A stretch of 64,000 bases of DNA from contig JADJWC010000001.1 in the NCBI GenBank assembly GCA_016716565.1, positions 558,001 to 622,000 on the forward strand, read 5' to 3'. The notes below the pieces were generated by a model. It saw nothing but the letters and a program-made list of their open reading frames with translations. It did not search any database and had not been told where the DNA came from. Source of the stretch: a bacterium (GTDB lineage Bacteria > Bacteroidota > Ignavibacteria > Ignavibacteriales > Ignavibacteriaceae). Every line of letters begins with the position of its first letter. The stretch's first letter is position 1. This document shows positions 54,018 to 62,978 of the stretch, one piece after another. The position numbers were made by a program, and so were the translations under genes.

Positions 54018-54875
54018 TCACTTCCGAACATATTTTTCGTCGTTACCTAGATCAATTGCATCTTTTATTGCCTGCTTATCGCCTATGGAAAGTTCGTCAT
54101 AAGTTTTTTTTGATGTGTGATCGGAACTGATAAATGGATACATAATATCTTTTTCATTCTCAGAATGACCAAGTCCGAATACGTGACCAAGTTCGTGAAT
54201 AATCGTTGCTTTTATTTCACCCGCGCTAACTTTTTCATCACCAAACTTTATCAGGCTGATCTGAACTGTTGATTGTTCGATTTCATTTTTGCTGTTTACA
54301 TCGTAGTCAGTCAAACCAAGATAATTTTCCTCATACCTCTTTCCGAGATTTTCAACAAACTTAAACTGAATATCTGCATCCCTGCTGTTATTGGTGAAAG
54401 TGTACTGAATCCTCTTGTCAGTTTTTTGCCAGAGTTTAAAAGCATAATAAACATAATCCTTATAATCGGAATGATAATACAGTGAAGAAGATTCTTTAAC
54501 ATAAACTTTCAGTGGATAATCATCCATATCCCAGTGTTTGCCATCCCAGAGTGAATTCCCGGATTTATCAATACGGAAATAATTTTCTGAACTTTTTGTT
54601 TTAGATACAAATCTGTCAACTGAATATTTCTTGTTGTTCCGTTGTGAATTGTTAATCTTCTTTTCTTTTCTGTTTATAGAAAAATCTTTTCTTTTATTGT
54701 TCGTTATTGTTGAAGGTTTACTGATTGTTGCATCTTGTGACCGGTAAATATTAAAAATTTTCTTGTTGACCGAAGATTGCGGTTTGTTGTTTTTGGATTG
54801 TTGTGGGTGGTTTGCTGCAGCGGCAACTAAAAGAATGAATATTAAGATTAAGATGGAACTGATTTTCGTCTTCAT
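54018..54875 (-). CDS. Matrixin-type (M10) zinc metalloprotease, exported
   Basis: This 285-residue protein has a signal peptide (SSILILIFILLVAAAANH), a basic low-complexity stretch of about 90 residues rich in Asn, Lys and Ser, and a metzincin domain with the full zinc site HELGHVFGLGHS and the Met-turn DIMYPF. KVYVKESSSLYYHSDYKDY and DADIQFKFV are typical of matrixins. It lacks a T9SS domain, so it acts in the periplasm or is released. An earlier in-frame start adds 18 residues that spoil the signal peptide. Confidence 0.88.
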   Translation of the reverse strand: MKTKISSILILIFILLVAAAANHPQQSKNNKPQSSVNKKIFNIYRSQDATISKPSTITNNKRKDFSINRKEKKINNSQRNNKKYSVDRFVSKTKSSENYFRIDKSGNSLWDGKHWDMDDYPLKVYVKESSSLYYHSDYKDYVYYAFKLWQKTDKRIQYTFTNNSRDADIQFKFVENLGKRYEENYLGLTDYDVNSKNEIEQSTVQISLIKFGDEKVSAGEIKATIIHELGHVFGLGHSENEKDIMYPFISSDHTSKKTYDELSIGDKQAIKDAIDLGNDEKYVRK

Positions 54876-55043
54876 TTTATAGGTTCTATTTGCTATAGAT
54901 TGATGTTTTCTCGCAATAACTATTCCCATCGAAAAAATTTAAAAGGTTCCTTAGATGCTTAAAAATCAAGGGATTTTTGCCATCATTAAAGCCTGATTGT
55001 TCAGGATTGGAGACCGACTGTATCTATTTTGAAACAATTATTA

Positions 55044-56387
55044 TTAATGTACTATACTGCTTCCTCCTATAAACTCTCTCAATACAGAATCATGCGGAAC
55101 AGAAGAATCATCTGCAACCGGAGTAATGTGCTTTAATAATTCAGCCAATCGTGAAGCTCTTTCATAAGAATCTGTTTTCAGCGGATCATCTTTATACTTT
55201 TTCTCCCATTCGATAAAATCCTTTCCGAGTTTTTGCGAATAAAAACAAAGTTCGTACGGCATTGCACTGCTGATGATAAAATCTGCCGTATTGCTGTACG
55301 GAATAATATTTCTCATTTCACTGGAACGAACGTAATGCCAGTGTTCGAGCGTCTGTGTCGGATTGTATGCACGGTGTGCAAAATCGCGAAGCATTCTTCT
55401 TATTAATCTGATATCTGTCCATCGAATATATTTGTTGTCCGGACCTTTCATCTGCAAAAGCGGTTCAAGATACAATTTGAATTTTACTTCAGAAGAAATG
55501 TCTTTGCTGAAATCAGGATAAAGTCCGTGTAGACTATCAATTAATAGCAACTCATCTTTTTCAAGTTTCATAGGAGTAACATCGAGAGTCCGGGTCCCGG
55601 TTTTGAAATCATAACTTGGAATCAGAACCTTTTCTCCCTGGCTCAGTTTGACAAGGTGCTCATTTATCAATGGAAGATCTAGAGCCTGAGGAGTTTCAAA
55701 ATCATAATCGCCGAACTCATCTTTTGGATGGAACTCAAGATCGAAAAAGTAATGATCGACTATAAGTGCTTTAAACTTAAATCCTTTTTTAATAAGCTTC
55801 TGCTCCAATTTCATTGTTGTGCTGGTCTTTCCGGAAGAAGACGGACCGCTTATCATAACCATCCGTAGATCTTTCAGCCGTTCGATAATTAATTTAGCAG
55901 CAAGCTCAACATCATCTTCATACAAAGTTTCCGACTCGTGTACGATCTGTGCAAATTCACCATTTATAACCCGTTCGTTCAATAAATCGACAGTATTAAG
56001 TTTATGTTCAACTGCCCAATCCAGATTACGCCAGACTTTTGCCCAGGGAATATTTTCATTCAGCTTTGAATTTATTCTTCCTTCTTCATCTCTTCGTCGT
56101 GCAGCTTCTTCCCTGTAAAGAATAAATTCTTTTGCAACTTTAGCGTGTCCGTTTTCAATTAAAACCTTTTCAACAATATCCTGTATGTCCTCGATATGCG
56201 GATAAGTTTTTTCATTAAACTTTTCATTTAATATTTTAACTACCTCTTCGGCAAGTTCTTCGGCTTTTTCTTTATCTCTTCCGCCCACAGCAACTGCAGC
56301 CCGGTAAATAGCGTTGATAACACGTTCATGTTTGAACGGAACTATCGCGCCGCTTCTTTTAATTACGTGTGTAATTTTATTCTGCAT
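55044..56387 (-). CDS. Nucleoside/uridine kinase-like protein with N-terminal ATP-cone domain
   Basis: This 447-residue protein joins an ATP-cone (THVIKRSGAIVPFKHERVINAI, about 5-95; ribonucleotide-reductase-type allosteric domain) to a P-loop kinase of the uridine kinase/phosphoribulokinase class: GPSSSGKTS at 181-189, VDHYFFD, DSLHGLYPDF, RLIRRMLRDFAHRAY. It likely phosphorylates a nucleoside, possibly under control of ATP/dATP bound at the cone. GGAG precedes the ATG at 56387; a longer frame exists upstream. Known as a fused architecture in this branch, but biochemically little studied. Confidence 0.85.
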   Translation of the reverse strand: MQNKITHVIKRSGAIVPFKHERVINAIYRAAVAVGGRDKEKAEELAEEVVKILNEKFNEKTYPHIEDIQDIVEKVLIENGHAKVAKEFILYREEAARRRDEEGRINSKLNENIPWAKVWRNLDWAVEHKLNTVDLLNERVINGEFAQIVHESETLYEDDVELAAKLIIERLKDLRMVMISGPSSSGKTSTTMKLEQKLIKKGFKFKALIVDHYFFDLEFHPKDEFGDYDFETPQALDLPLINEHLVKLSQGEKVLIPSYDFKTGTRTLDVTPMKLEKDELLLIDSLHGLYPDFSKDISSEVKFKLYLEPLLQMKGPDNKYIRWTDIRLIRRMLRDFAHRAYNPTQTLEHWHYVRSSEMRNIIPYSNTADFIISSAMPYELCFYSQKLGKDFIEWEKKYKDDPLKTDSYERASRLAELLKHITPVADDSSVPHDSVLREFIGGSSIVH

Positions 56388-56570
56388 TTTGATTCTCCGG
56401 AGGAAATTCTGCTCATCTTTTAAAAAATTCTCTACCAATTTATGCAATTAAAAAGATTTTGTTAAAAAACTGTTATTTATTTGAATAATATGAACGATTT
56501 TTTGAGCAATAATGTTAATTTAGCACATTCAAATTCTATTATCTTATCAAACAAAAACAAAGGAGAAAAT

Positions 56571-56999
56571 ATGCCAATTAGAAGAGCAAACGCCGAATGG
56601 AAAGGCGATTTAAAAGGTGGAAAAGGGGCAATAAGTACTGAAACCAAAGTGTTAAATAGCACCTCTTATGATTTCAGTTCACGTTTCGAAACTGGTTCAA
56701 CTACAAATCCTGAAGAGTTGATTGGTGCTGCTCACTCAGGCTGTTTTTCAATGGCTCTTGCAAATGGTTTATCGAAGGACGGATTTAAAGTTAATTCGAT
56801 TAAAACCGATGCAAAAGTTCATCTTGAAAAAACCGATGCTGGTTTCACGATCACAAAAATTGAACTTGATACTGTAGGTGATGTTGAAGGAATCGATAAT
56901 GAAAAATTTGTTAATTATGCTGAGCAGGCAAAAGCAGGCTGCCCGGTATCAAGAGCTTTAACCGGTCCGATGATAATTCTTCACGCAAAGTTGAAGTAA
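56571..56999 (+). CDS. osmC: OsmC-family peroxiredoxin
   Basis: This 142-residue protein reduces organic hydroperoxides with two cysteines: the peroxidatic Cys in AAHSGCFSMAL (near residue 60) and the resolving Cys in AKAGCPVSRAL (near 125). The N-terminal RRANAEWKGDLKGGKG and the central NPEELIGA are family-typical. AGGAG precedes the ATG at 56571. An earlier in-frame Met adds 30 residues without homology. Confidence 0.93.
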   Translation: MPIRRANAEWKGDLKGGKGAISTETKVLNSTSYDFSSRFETGSTTNPEELIGAAHSGCFSMALANGLSKDGFKVNSIKTDAKVHLEKTDAGFTITKIELDTVGDVEGIDNEKFVNYAEQAKAGCPVSRALTGPMIILHAKLK

Positions 57000-57278
57000 T
57001 TAGTCACTGACCAGACTTTTATACTCATCATTCTTTGCGAGGAATGCCTGAGTATAAGAGCACGTTGGAATAACTTTCAAATTATTTTCTTTTACAAATT
57101 CCAAAGCGGCTTTGACAACCAGAGCCGCTAAACCTTTCCCGCGCAAAGCTGGATGGGTGTAAGTGTGATACAAATTCATTTCGTTATTTCTCATCGTATA
57201 CTCAACATATACTTCATTTCCTTCAGTATAAATAACAAAGCGTTCATTTTCTTTTTCGTGAATTACTTTCTGTTCCAT
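57000..57278 (-). CDS. Small GNAT-type acetyltransferase (NATD1/YidJ-like)
   Basis: This 92-residue protein is a minimal GNAT fold: RFVIYTEGNEVYVEYT, LYHTYTHPALRGKGLAALVV with the acetyl-CoA loop RGKGLA, then LKVIPTCSYTQAFL with the Cys of the family. GGGAG stands 10 nt before the ATG at 57278; a GTG three codons earlier is too near it. The stop abuts that of osmC. Confidence 0.88.
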   Translation of the reverse strand: MEQKVIHEKENERFVIYTEGNEVYVEYTMRNNEMNLYHTYTHPALRGKGLAALVVKAALEFVKENNLKVIPTCSYTQAFLAKNDEYKSLVSD

Positions 57279-57359
57279 ATTATACACGCTCCCTTATAAA
57301 ATAATATTAAAAATGTCTTCTGAATAACAATGATGTTCAAGTGTTTATATAAAGGTCTC

Positions 57360-57503
57360 GACCTCATCCCAACCCTTCCCCTGAAAGGGGAAGGGCTTAT
57401 TGAAAATTATGACCTAATAAAAATATTCTGTCAGTGCTTTAGCATTTATTGATTTATTGACAATAATTCTCTCTCCTTTCCGGAGAGAGATAAGAGTGAG
57501 GTC
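57360..57503. repeat. 144-bp MITE-like element with GACCTCA/TGAGGTC ends
   Basis: Terminal GACCTCA and TGAGGTC are inverted. Two internal palindromes sit near the ends: CCCTTCCCC-tgaa-AGGGGAAGGG in the left part and TCTCTCTCCTTTCCGGAGAGAGA in the right part. It encodes nothing. Related in style to 35712-35763. Confidence 0.75.
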
Positions 57504-57529
57504 CTTTTATTTTGGACAAATGTGATTGC

Positions 57530-58302
57530 TCAAATATTTTTATTGATAATGAAATTAAAATCTCTGTTTGAATATCTGCCTGTATTTGCAAAGTAAGTCT
57601 TCTCAACGAAACGAACTTTATTATCTATATCCACAGTGACGATGGTTGAAGATCTCGTCCCATATTTTTCTGATTTAATAAAGATGGGTGAAAGCATCCT
57701 CTCCAGTTCGAGTCCTACACCGGTATCCGGAAGTTCTTCATCTTTTGCGAGCGAGGTGTCATCAAGCAGATTCAGCACTTCCCACGGATGAATATTGCGT
57801 TGTTCAATTAAATGCTTAAGATTTCGTTTGCTCTTTTCAACTTTTGGCCAGGGAGTATCGAGAATTGCATTGCTAATTCCGTGAACTCCTGATTCAAGTT
57901 TTTCAAACCACCTGTTTTGTTTGAAAAGTAGCAAAGCTCATCAACAGTACCGATGATCAGATTAAAGCCGTTAAATTGATTTAAAGTTTCCTTCAAACTG
58001 TTATAGTCATCCAATGGTGAGATATCACTAACTAGAAAATCAAGTGTAAGATTACCCCGCGACGGTGCATCGTTCCGATGATTTGTCAAATCTCTGTAGT
58101 TAGTAATAGCAGCAAATCTGCCTTGCCGAGTTATTCCCATCCATGTCCCGCCAGCCTGTAAATCCTTTCCGGCAAGAAGGTCAGGATGTTCAGTCCAAAA
58201 CTCAGCCTGCTCGCTTGGACGTTCATAAAATTCATCACGGTTAGCAGCAAAAATCAGCTTGTATTTAGAATGAACGTTATTTGCGAAAACTATCAGGCAC
58301 AT
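57530..58302 (-). pseudogene. NRDE (TANGO2-like) family protein, one frame break
   Basis: The N-terminal frame (58302 to about 57915) gives the signature MCLIVFANNVH, FAANRDEFYERPSEQAEFW, GGTWMGITRQGRFAAITNYRD. The C-terminal frame (about 57912 to 57530) gives WFEKLESGVHGISNAILDTPWPKV, SSTIVTVDIDNKVRFVEKTYF. They join at YFSNKTG/WFEKLE near 57910, where one base is missing (CAGGTGGTTTG). Together they make about 257 residues, the normal length of this family, whose role in bacteria is uncertain (haem or lipid handling was proposed for TANGO2). Confidence 0.85.
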
Positions 58303-58434
58303 GTGGTTATTAGTTTATTAGTTATTGGTTTTAGTTTTTTAGTCTTTTGTTATTGGAATCCTATTGTTTAGCGTTAACCACAAAACTATAACCAGAGACT
58401 GATTAACTATGACTAAAAACTAACCAACAAAAAA

Positions 58435-59067
58435 CTAAAATATGTCTCTGTTCTTAAGATCGATTATTAGCCGGTCATAATCAACAAACTGAACTGCATC
58501 CCAGCCAATCTTCTTTGCAGCATCGACATATTCCGGAATGTCATCAATATAAAAATGCTCTTTAGATGAAAAACCGGATGCCGCCTCAACTGCACGGTAG
58601 ATTTCTTCTTCTGGTTTTAGTGATTTTACCTCGTGAGATAAAATCAGCTCATCAAAATATTTCAGGAATTCATATTTCTGCCAGCCGTACTTCTGATGAA
58701 TTGAGTTTGTATTTGAAAGCAGAAATAATTTGTAATCATTTTTAAGTACCGGCAATAAAGCAACGACATCCTCATTAACGGAAAAAATCTCTGAATAAAT
58801 TTTGCAAAAAGTTTCCCGGTCAAGTTTATGATTAACAATTGCCAGCATTTTATTTATGAATTCAGATTCGGTTATCATCCCTTTTTCAAATTCCCGATGC
58901 AAGTGATAATTGGAATTATAATACTCAATGAATCTGCTGCCGAGATTTTGCTCAATCTGGTTTAATCTTTTTACAGCAATGGTATAATCGAAAGGTATAA
59001 GAACCATTCCGAGGTCAAAGACAATAGCAGAGTATTTTTTTACTTTCATCGAGTTAACTTTTTTCAA
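58435..59067 (-). CDS. HAD-superfamily hydrolase (subfamily IA, variant 3)
   Basis: This 210-residue phosphatase has motif I VFDLGMVLIPFD, motif II LLSNTN, motif III lysine in SLKPEEEIYR and motif IV YIDDIPEYVDAA. Position +2 of motif I is Gly rather than Asp, as in YihX-like and epoxide-hydrolase-type members. Substrate probably a small sugar phosphate. Start choice between the Met at 59067 and one six codons later is open. Confidence 0.85.
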   Translation of the reverse strand: MKKVNSMKVKKYSAIVFDLGMVLIPFDYTIAVKRLNQIEQNLGSRFIEYYNSNYHLHREFEKGMITESEFINKMLAIVNHKLDRETFCKIYSEIFSVNEDVVALLPVLKNDYKLFLLSNTNSIHQKYGWQKYEFLKYFDELILSHEVKSLKPEEEIYRAVEAASGFSSKEHFYIDDIPEYVDAAKKIGWDAVQFVDYDRLIIDLKNRDIF

Positions 59068-59069
59068 AT

Positions 59070-59142
59070 GTCATTCCTGTGAAAACAGGAATCCATTTCA
59101 GTAAAAGTAGAAAAATTGGATTCCCACTTTCGTGGGAATGAC
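59070..59142. repeat. GTCATTCC-ended palindromic repeat
   Basis: GTCATTCCTGTgaaaACAGGAATCC ... GGATTCCCACtttcGTGGGAATGAC: two hairpins in mirror order with GTCATTCC/GGAATGAC ends, 73 bp. Confidence 0.8.
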
Positions 59143-59189
59143 TGCTCGTGGGTAAAAAGTATTTTAACATAGATAAAGGCTGAAGAAAT

Positions 59190-59921
59190 CTATGGCAGCT
59201 CAAAAACGCTATCATCCAAACCAGTATTAATTTCGATGCTGTTGACAGTCAGTTCAATTTCCTGCAAGCCAAAATATTGTGTTATGGTGAATGGAAATTT
59301 TAAGCCTTTAACTTCACGGTAATCGGAGAAGTAAGTTTCCTGTTCGAATAATCCCTGTTTGGTTTGAATTTCCTTTGTCTCTTTGAACTTCAGATCATTC
59401 TGCATGCTGTAATATTGAAACCATCTGATTCCTGACGGCAAGGTTAACTTGATCGCATAACAATCTACACTGTCAATACATTCAATTCCTAAGTATTCAG
59501 CTTTCACACCAAAACTATCCGGACTTAGCAGAAGATGCATTGTTGCATCCATCATAAGACGTTCAAGTTCTTTTTTTTCAATCTCGGTTTTTTCTGTACC
59601 GATTATCATTGATCCTTTTCCGTTACTGTAATAAAGAAGCTGCCTTACTTCCCCGGCTTTCAGCTCTTGAAATAATTTATCGGGATATTTCTGCATCACA
59701 ACTATTTCAATCGGCTGACTCATAGCTGTTCCTGTCATAACCGTTGTTCTGTCCATTACGCTTTTAAACTTATCAATTCCGCCGATAGCGTAGATATATT
59801 TATTTATAACTCCCTGTGCGGTTATGTTTACCGGGTCAGTCTCGGTTGTGGTTTGTTCTTGTGAGAACAATACTATCGAATTAAAAAAGAGCAGTGTTGC
59901 TATTAAAGTTCTGTATTTCAT
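59190..59921 (-). CDS. Exported LolA-fold-like protein
   Basis: This 243-residue protein has a signal peptide (LIATLLFFNSIVLFSQ) and a single domain opening with VINKYIYAIGGIDKFKSV, then IEIVVMQKYPDKLFQEL and a curved-sheet pattern (FPFTITQYFGLQEIELTVNSIEIN). This is typical of the outer-membrane lipoprotein-sorting/LolA-like superfamily proteins found in Bacteroidota. It lacks a lipobox. Function unknown; a lipid or lipoprotein carrier is possible. Confidence 0.65.
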   Translation of the reverse strand: MKYRTLIATLLFFNSIVLFSQEQTTTETDPVNITAQGVINKYIYAIGGIDKFKSVMDRTTVMTGTAMSQPIEIVVMQKYPDKLFQELKAGEVRQLLYYSNGKGSMIIGTEKTEIEKKELERLMMDATMHLLLSPDSFGVKAEYLGIECIDSVDCYAIKLTLPSGIRWFQYYSMQNDLKFKETKEIQTKQGLFEQETYFSDYREVKGLKFPFTITQYFGLQEIELTVNSIEINTGLDDSVFELP

Positions 59922-60049
59922 ATTCTAACAAATTTATTATTTACTTTAAAAAGATAAATGATTATCCAAACAATTATAACACTAAAATTTCGCTTAATAC
60001 TAAAACAACTTTTCTTTAGTTTTGAAAAACGATAACAATCTTTTTCTGT

Positions 60050-62464
60050 ATGAACATTAAATACCTTATCATTTTCTTTTTACTGATCCAGGCCAGCATT
60101 TTTGCACAGACATTTATAATATCAGGTAAAATAACAGACAGTCAAACCAATGAATCACTACCATATTCCAATGTTCGTGTGCTGAACACAACACTAGGTA
60201 CAGCTGCAAACCTGAAGGGCGATTATGAAATAAAACTCTCGGCAGGAAATTATCTTTTAGTGGCTTCGTACATTGGCTATTATTCTGACACTATAGAAGT
60301 TAATCTTAATAAGAATATTAGTGATGTGGACTTCTTTCTGAAGAAAACAGAAATAATCCTACCGGATATTGTAATTCTTCCCGGAGAAAATCCAGCGCTT
60401 GAAATAATCCGCAAAGCAATAGAGAAGAAGAATGAACGGAATGCAAAACTTAATACTTATGAATTCGAAGCTTACACTAAAGGACTAATCAGAACCACAG
60501 ATGAGATAAGTGCAAGAGGAAGAACTGTTTCTGCGGGAGTTGGAACGGAATCGGATTCCGCTGAACTTAAAATCACAGGTATACTTGAAAACCAGAGCAA
60601 AGGATATTTTAAAAAACCGGATCAGTTTAAAGAGACGATAATAGCAAGAAAACAAAGTGCTAACTTTCCGCCGACAATAAACATACTTACGGGTGGCAGA
60701 CTAATTCAAAATTTTTATGAAGATGATATAAGATTTTTTGGCGGAAGATTACCCGGACCAATTGCTGATGATGCACTTGATTATTATTACTATTATATCG
60801 ATGGGATGGTGATGAAGAACGACCGGAAAGTTTATAAGCTCTTTTTCAGAGTTGAAAATCCAGACGATCCGGGATTCCAGGGAAGCATTTTTATTAATGA
60901 CAGTACTTACGAACTTATCCAGGTTGAGCTTGAACTAAATAGATCAGCAAATGTCGGAGGAATATTTGATACGATAAGCATCTTCCAGCAATTCACGAGT
61001 TACGACGATATTTATATGCCGGTTGATTACAGGCTTTTTGCGAAAGGAAATGTTCTCGGTCTGGTTGATTTTGGTTTTGAGCTGAATACAATTCTCTACG
61101 ACTACAAAATCAATCCTGAACTGAGCGATGATACTTTTAACAAAGCTATTGTTACAGTACTTCCTGATGCTGATAAAAAAGATTCGCTATACTGGACAAC
61201 GACTCAAACAATACCCAACACTAACGAAGAAACCACAGCTTATGAAAGAATTGATAGTTTACAAAAGCTGCCCTTTTCTTTCTGGGATCAGTTTTCGTGG
61301 GTAAGTACGCGAACATATTTTTCGGAAAACTTTTCAATTAACGGAACTCTCAACTTCTGGAGATTTAACAGGGTAGAAGGCTTCACTCCCAGACTCGGAT
61401 TTTATTTCGAAGATTATTTTGATCAGAGGTTAAATTCTGATCTTGATTTTGCGTACGGGTTTTCGGATAAAAGATTTAAAACAGATTTCTCGTTTGAATA
61501 TCTCCTCGGCGATTACAGGACAACTTCACTTAATCTTAATGCATATAACACAATTAAAATTCTTTTCGGCTCTTCTGATGAGTACGCTGATTTGACAGCT
61601 TCTCTTTTAGCGTTGTTAAACAAAGAAGAATTCAGGGATTATTACTATTCTGCAGGATTTGATTTCAAAATTGAAAGTGAAGTTTTCCCAGTGCTTGCCT
61701 TGAGTGCAGGATTTCTCAACAGAAAAGATAAAAGTGCACAGAACAACACCGACTTTTCATTCTTCAAAAAAGATAAGCAGTATCCGGTTAATCCGAATAT
61801 TTATGAAGCAACAATAAATGCATTAACTGCCGGTTTCAAACTTGATTTCAGAAATTACATTGAAGATGGTTATTTCCGGAGAAGAGTTTCCTCAGGAAGT
61901 TATTATTCAACTTTTGAAGGCGATGTAACTCATTCAAATAATGACTGGTTAAGCAGCGATCTTAATTTTACAACTTACAAGCTGTACATAAATAACTATA
62001 TACCGACTTTCCGTTCTTCATTCATTAACCTTGATCTTTTCGGAATGTATAATGTCGGTGCTCTTACGTACCAGGATATGTACGCTTTGCCGGGCAACAT
62101 AAATCTGCTCTCAAAATCATTTACATTCAGGACTCTGAAAGTGAATGAAATATTCGGAGAAAGAGTCGCGACAATGAATCTTGAATACAACTTTCGTGAT
62201 GAATTATTCAAACTGTTGAAAGTACCGGGATTTAAGGATTGGGAAATAACTCTTAATGTTTTCTTCAACTCAGCAATTACAGAAATCGTAGATGAGTCTG
62301 CAGCCCTTCTTCCTGTTGAAATAAAAACATTTGATAAGCCATTTTATGAAATTGGTTTTGGTTTGGGGCAGGGAATTATTCCATTCCAGCTTGAGTTTGC
62401 CTGGAAGCTAAATTACCGGGGAAACAATAATTTTGTGATTAGTTTGAATACGTTTGCGTTTTGA
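60050..62464 (+). CDS. DUF5686/CarboxypepD-reg-like outer membrane protein
   Basis: This 804-residue protein has a signal peptide (IFFLLIQASIFAQ), a carboxypeptidase-regulatory-like beta domain (ISGKITDSQTNESLPYSNV; about 20-105), the DUF5686 signature NPALEIIRKAIEKKNERN (about 125), and a C-terminal barrel-like region (about 430-804, ending in FVISLNTFAF with a terminal Phe). DUF5686 proteins are widespread outer membrane proteins of unknown function in Bacteroidota. It stands alone, divergent from the LolA-like gene. Confidence 0.88.
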   Translation: MNIKYLIIFFLLIQASIFAQTFIISGKITDSQTNESLPYSNVRVLNTTLGTAANLKGDYEIKLSAGNYLLVASYIGYYSDTIEVNLNKNISDVDFFLKKTEIILPDIVILPGENPALEIIRKAIEKKNERNAKLNTYEFEAYTKGLIRTTDEISARGRTVSAGVGTESDSAELKITGILENQSKGYFKKPDQFKETIIARKQSANFPPTINILTGGRLIQNFYEDDIRFFGGRLPGPIADDALDYYYYYIDGMVMKNDRKVYKLFFRVENPDDPGFQGSIFINDSTYELIQVELELNRSANVGGIFDTISIFQQFTSYDDIYMPVDYRLFAKGNVLGLVDFGFELNTILYDYKINPELSDDTFNKAIVTVLPDADKKDSLYWTTTQTIPNTNEETTAYERIDSLQKLPFSFWDQFSWVSTRTYFSENFSINGTLNFWRFNRVEGFTPRLGFYFEDYFDQRLNSDLDFAYGFSDKRFKTDFSFEYLLGDYRTTSLNLNAYNTIKILFGSSDEYADLTASLLALLNKEEFRDYYYSAGFDFKIESEVFPVLALSAGFLNRKDKSAQNNTDFSFFKKDKQYPVNPNIYEATINALTAGFKLDFRNYIEDGYFRRRVSSGSYYSTFEGDVTHSNNDWLSSDLNFTTYKLYINNYIPTFRSSFINLDLFGMYNVGALTYQDMYALPGNINLLSKSFTFRTLKVNEIFGERVATMNLEYNFRDELFKLLKVPGFKDWEITLNVFFNSAITEIVDESAALLPVEIKTFDKPFYEIGFGLGQGIIPFQLEFAWKLNYRGNNNFVISLNTFAF

Positions 62465-62476
62465 TTTAAAATAAAA

Positions 62477-62499
62477 AAGCGCCCGAAAGATGAGCGCTT
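62477..62499. terminator. Bidirectional terminator hairpin
   Basis: AAGCGC and GCGCTT arms with an 11-nt loop, A-rich on the left, between convergent DUF5686 and RRM genes. Confidence 0.65.
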
Positions 62500-62532
62500 C
62501 AATAAACAAATTAAGCCGTAAAGGTTTTATTC

Positions 62533-62790
62533 CTATTCTTTTTCCTTTGGTTTTGCTTCGTTCACAACAATGTTCCTGCCGTTAAGCTCAGAACCATTAA
62601 GTGCTTCGATAGCTGCTTTGGCTTCGGAATCATTTTCCATTTCCACGAAACCAAAACCTTTCGAACGTCCGGACCGGCGATCTGTTACAACTGTGGCAGA
62701 CACAACTTTACCGTATGGAGCGAAAGCTTGTTTTAAACTTTCGTCGTTGACTGCCCATGGGAGACTTCCCACAAAAAGTTTTTTGCTCAC
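62533..62790 (-). CDS. RRM-domain RNA-binding protein
   Basis: This 85-residue single RRM has RNP2 LFVGSL at 5-10 and RNP1 KGFGFVEM at 44-51, with the RSGRSKG loop before it. It resembles cyanobacterial Rbp and other bacterial glycine-poor RRMs, often cold-induced. The start is GTG at 62790, 5 nt after GAGGT; a TTG four codons earlier overlaps that SD and is rejected. Confidence 0.93.
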   Translation of the reverse strand: MSKKLFVGSLPWAVNDESLKQAFAPYGKVVSATVVTDRRSGRSKGFGFVEMENDSEAKAAIEALNGSELNGRNIVVNEAKPKEKE

Positions 62791-62978
62791 AAGAGACCTC
62801 AATTAATAATTAAATAACAATATGGCAAAAGCCACACATAAAAATATAAAAACTCCTGAATATCACAATAGCGGTTGGAATTGATAATAAAGCATCTAAA
62901 AATATTTACTTAACACTAACAAAAGTTAGAAAACACAAAGGAATATTCTTCAAAATTCGCCGGATTAAAAGGTTTTAG

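Noticed and set aside
54880..54925. A degraded GTCATTGCGAG-type repeat upstream of the matrixin gene
   Set aside because: Only a partial match (TGATGTTTTCTCGCAATAAC); too weak to annotate.
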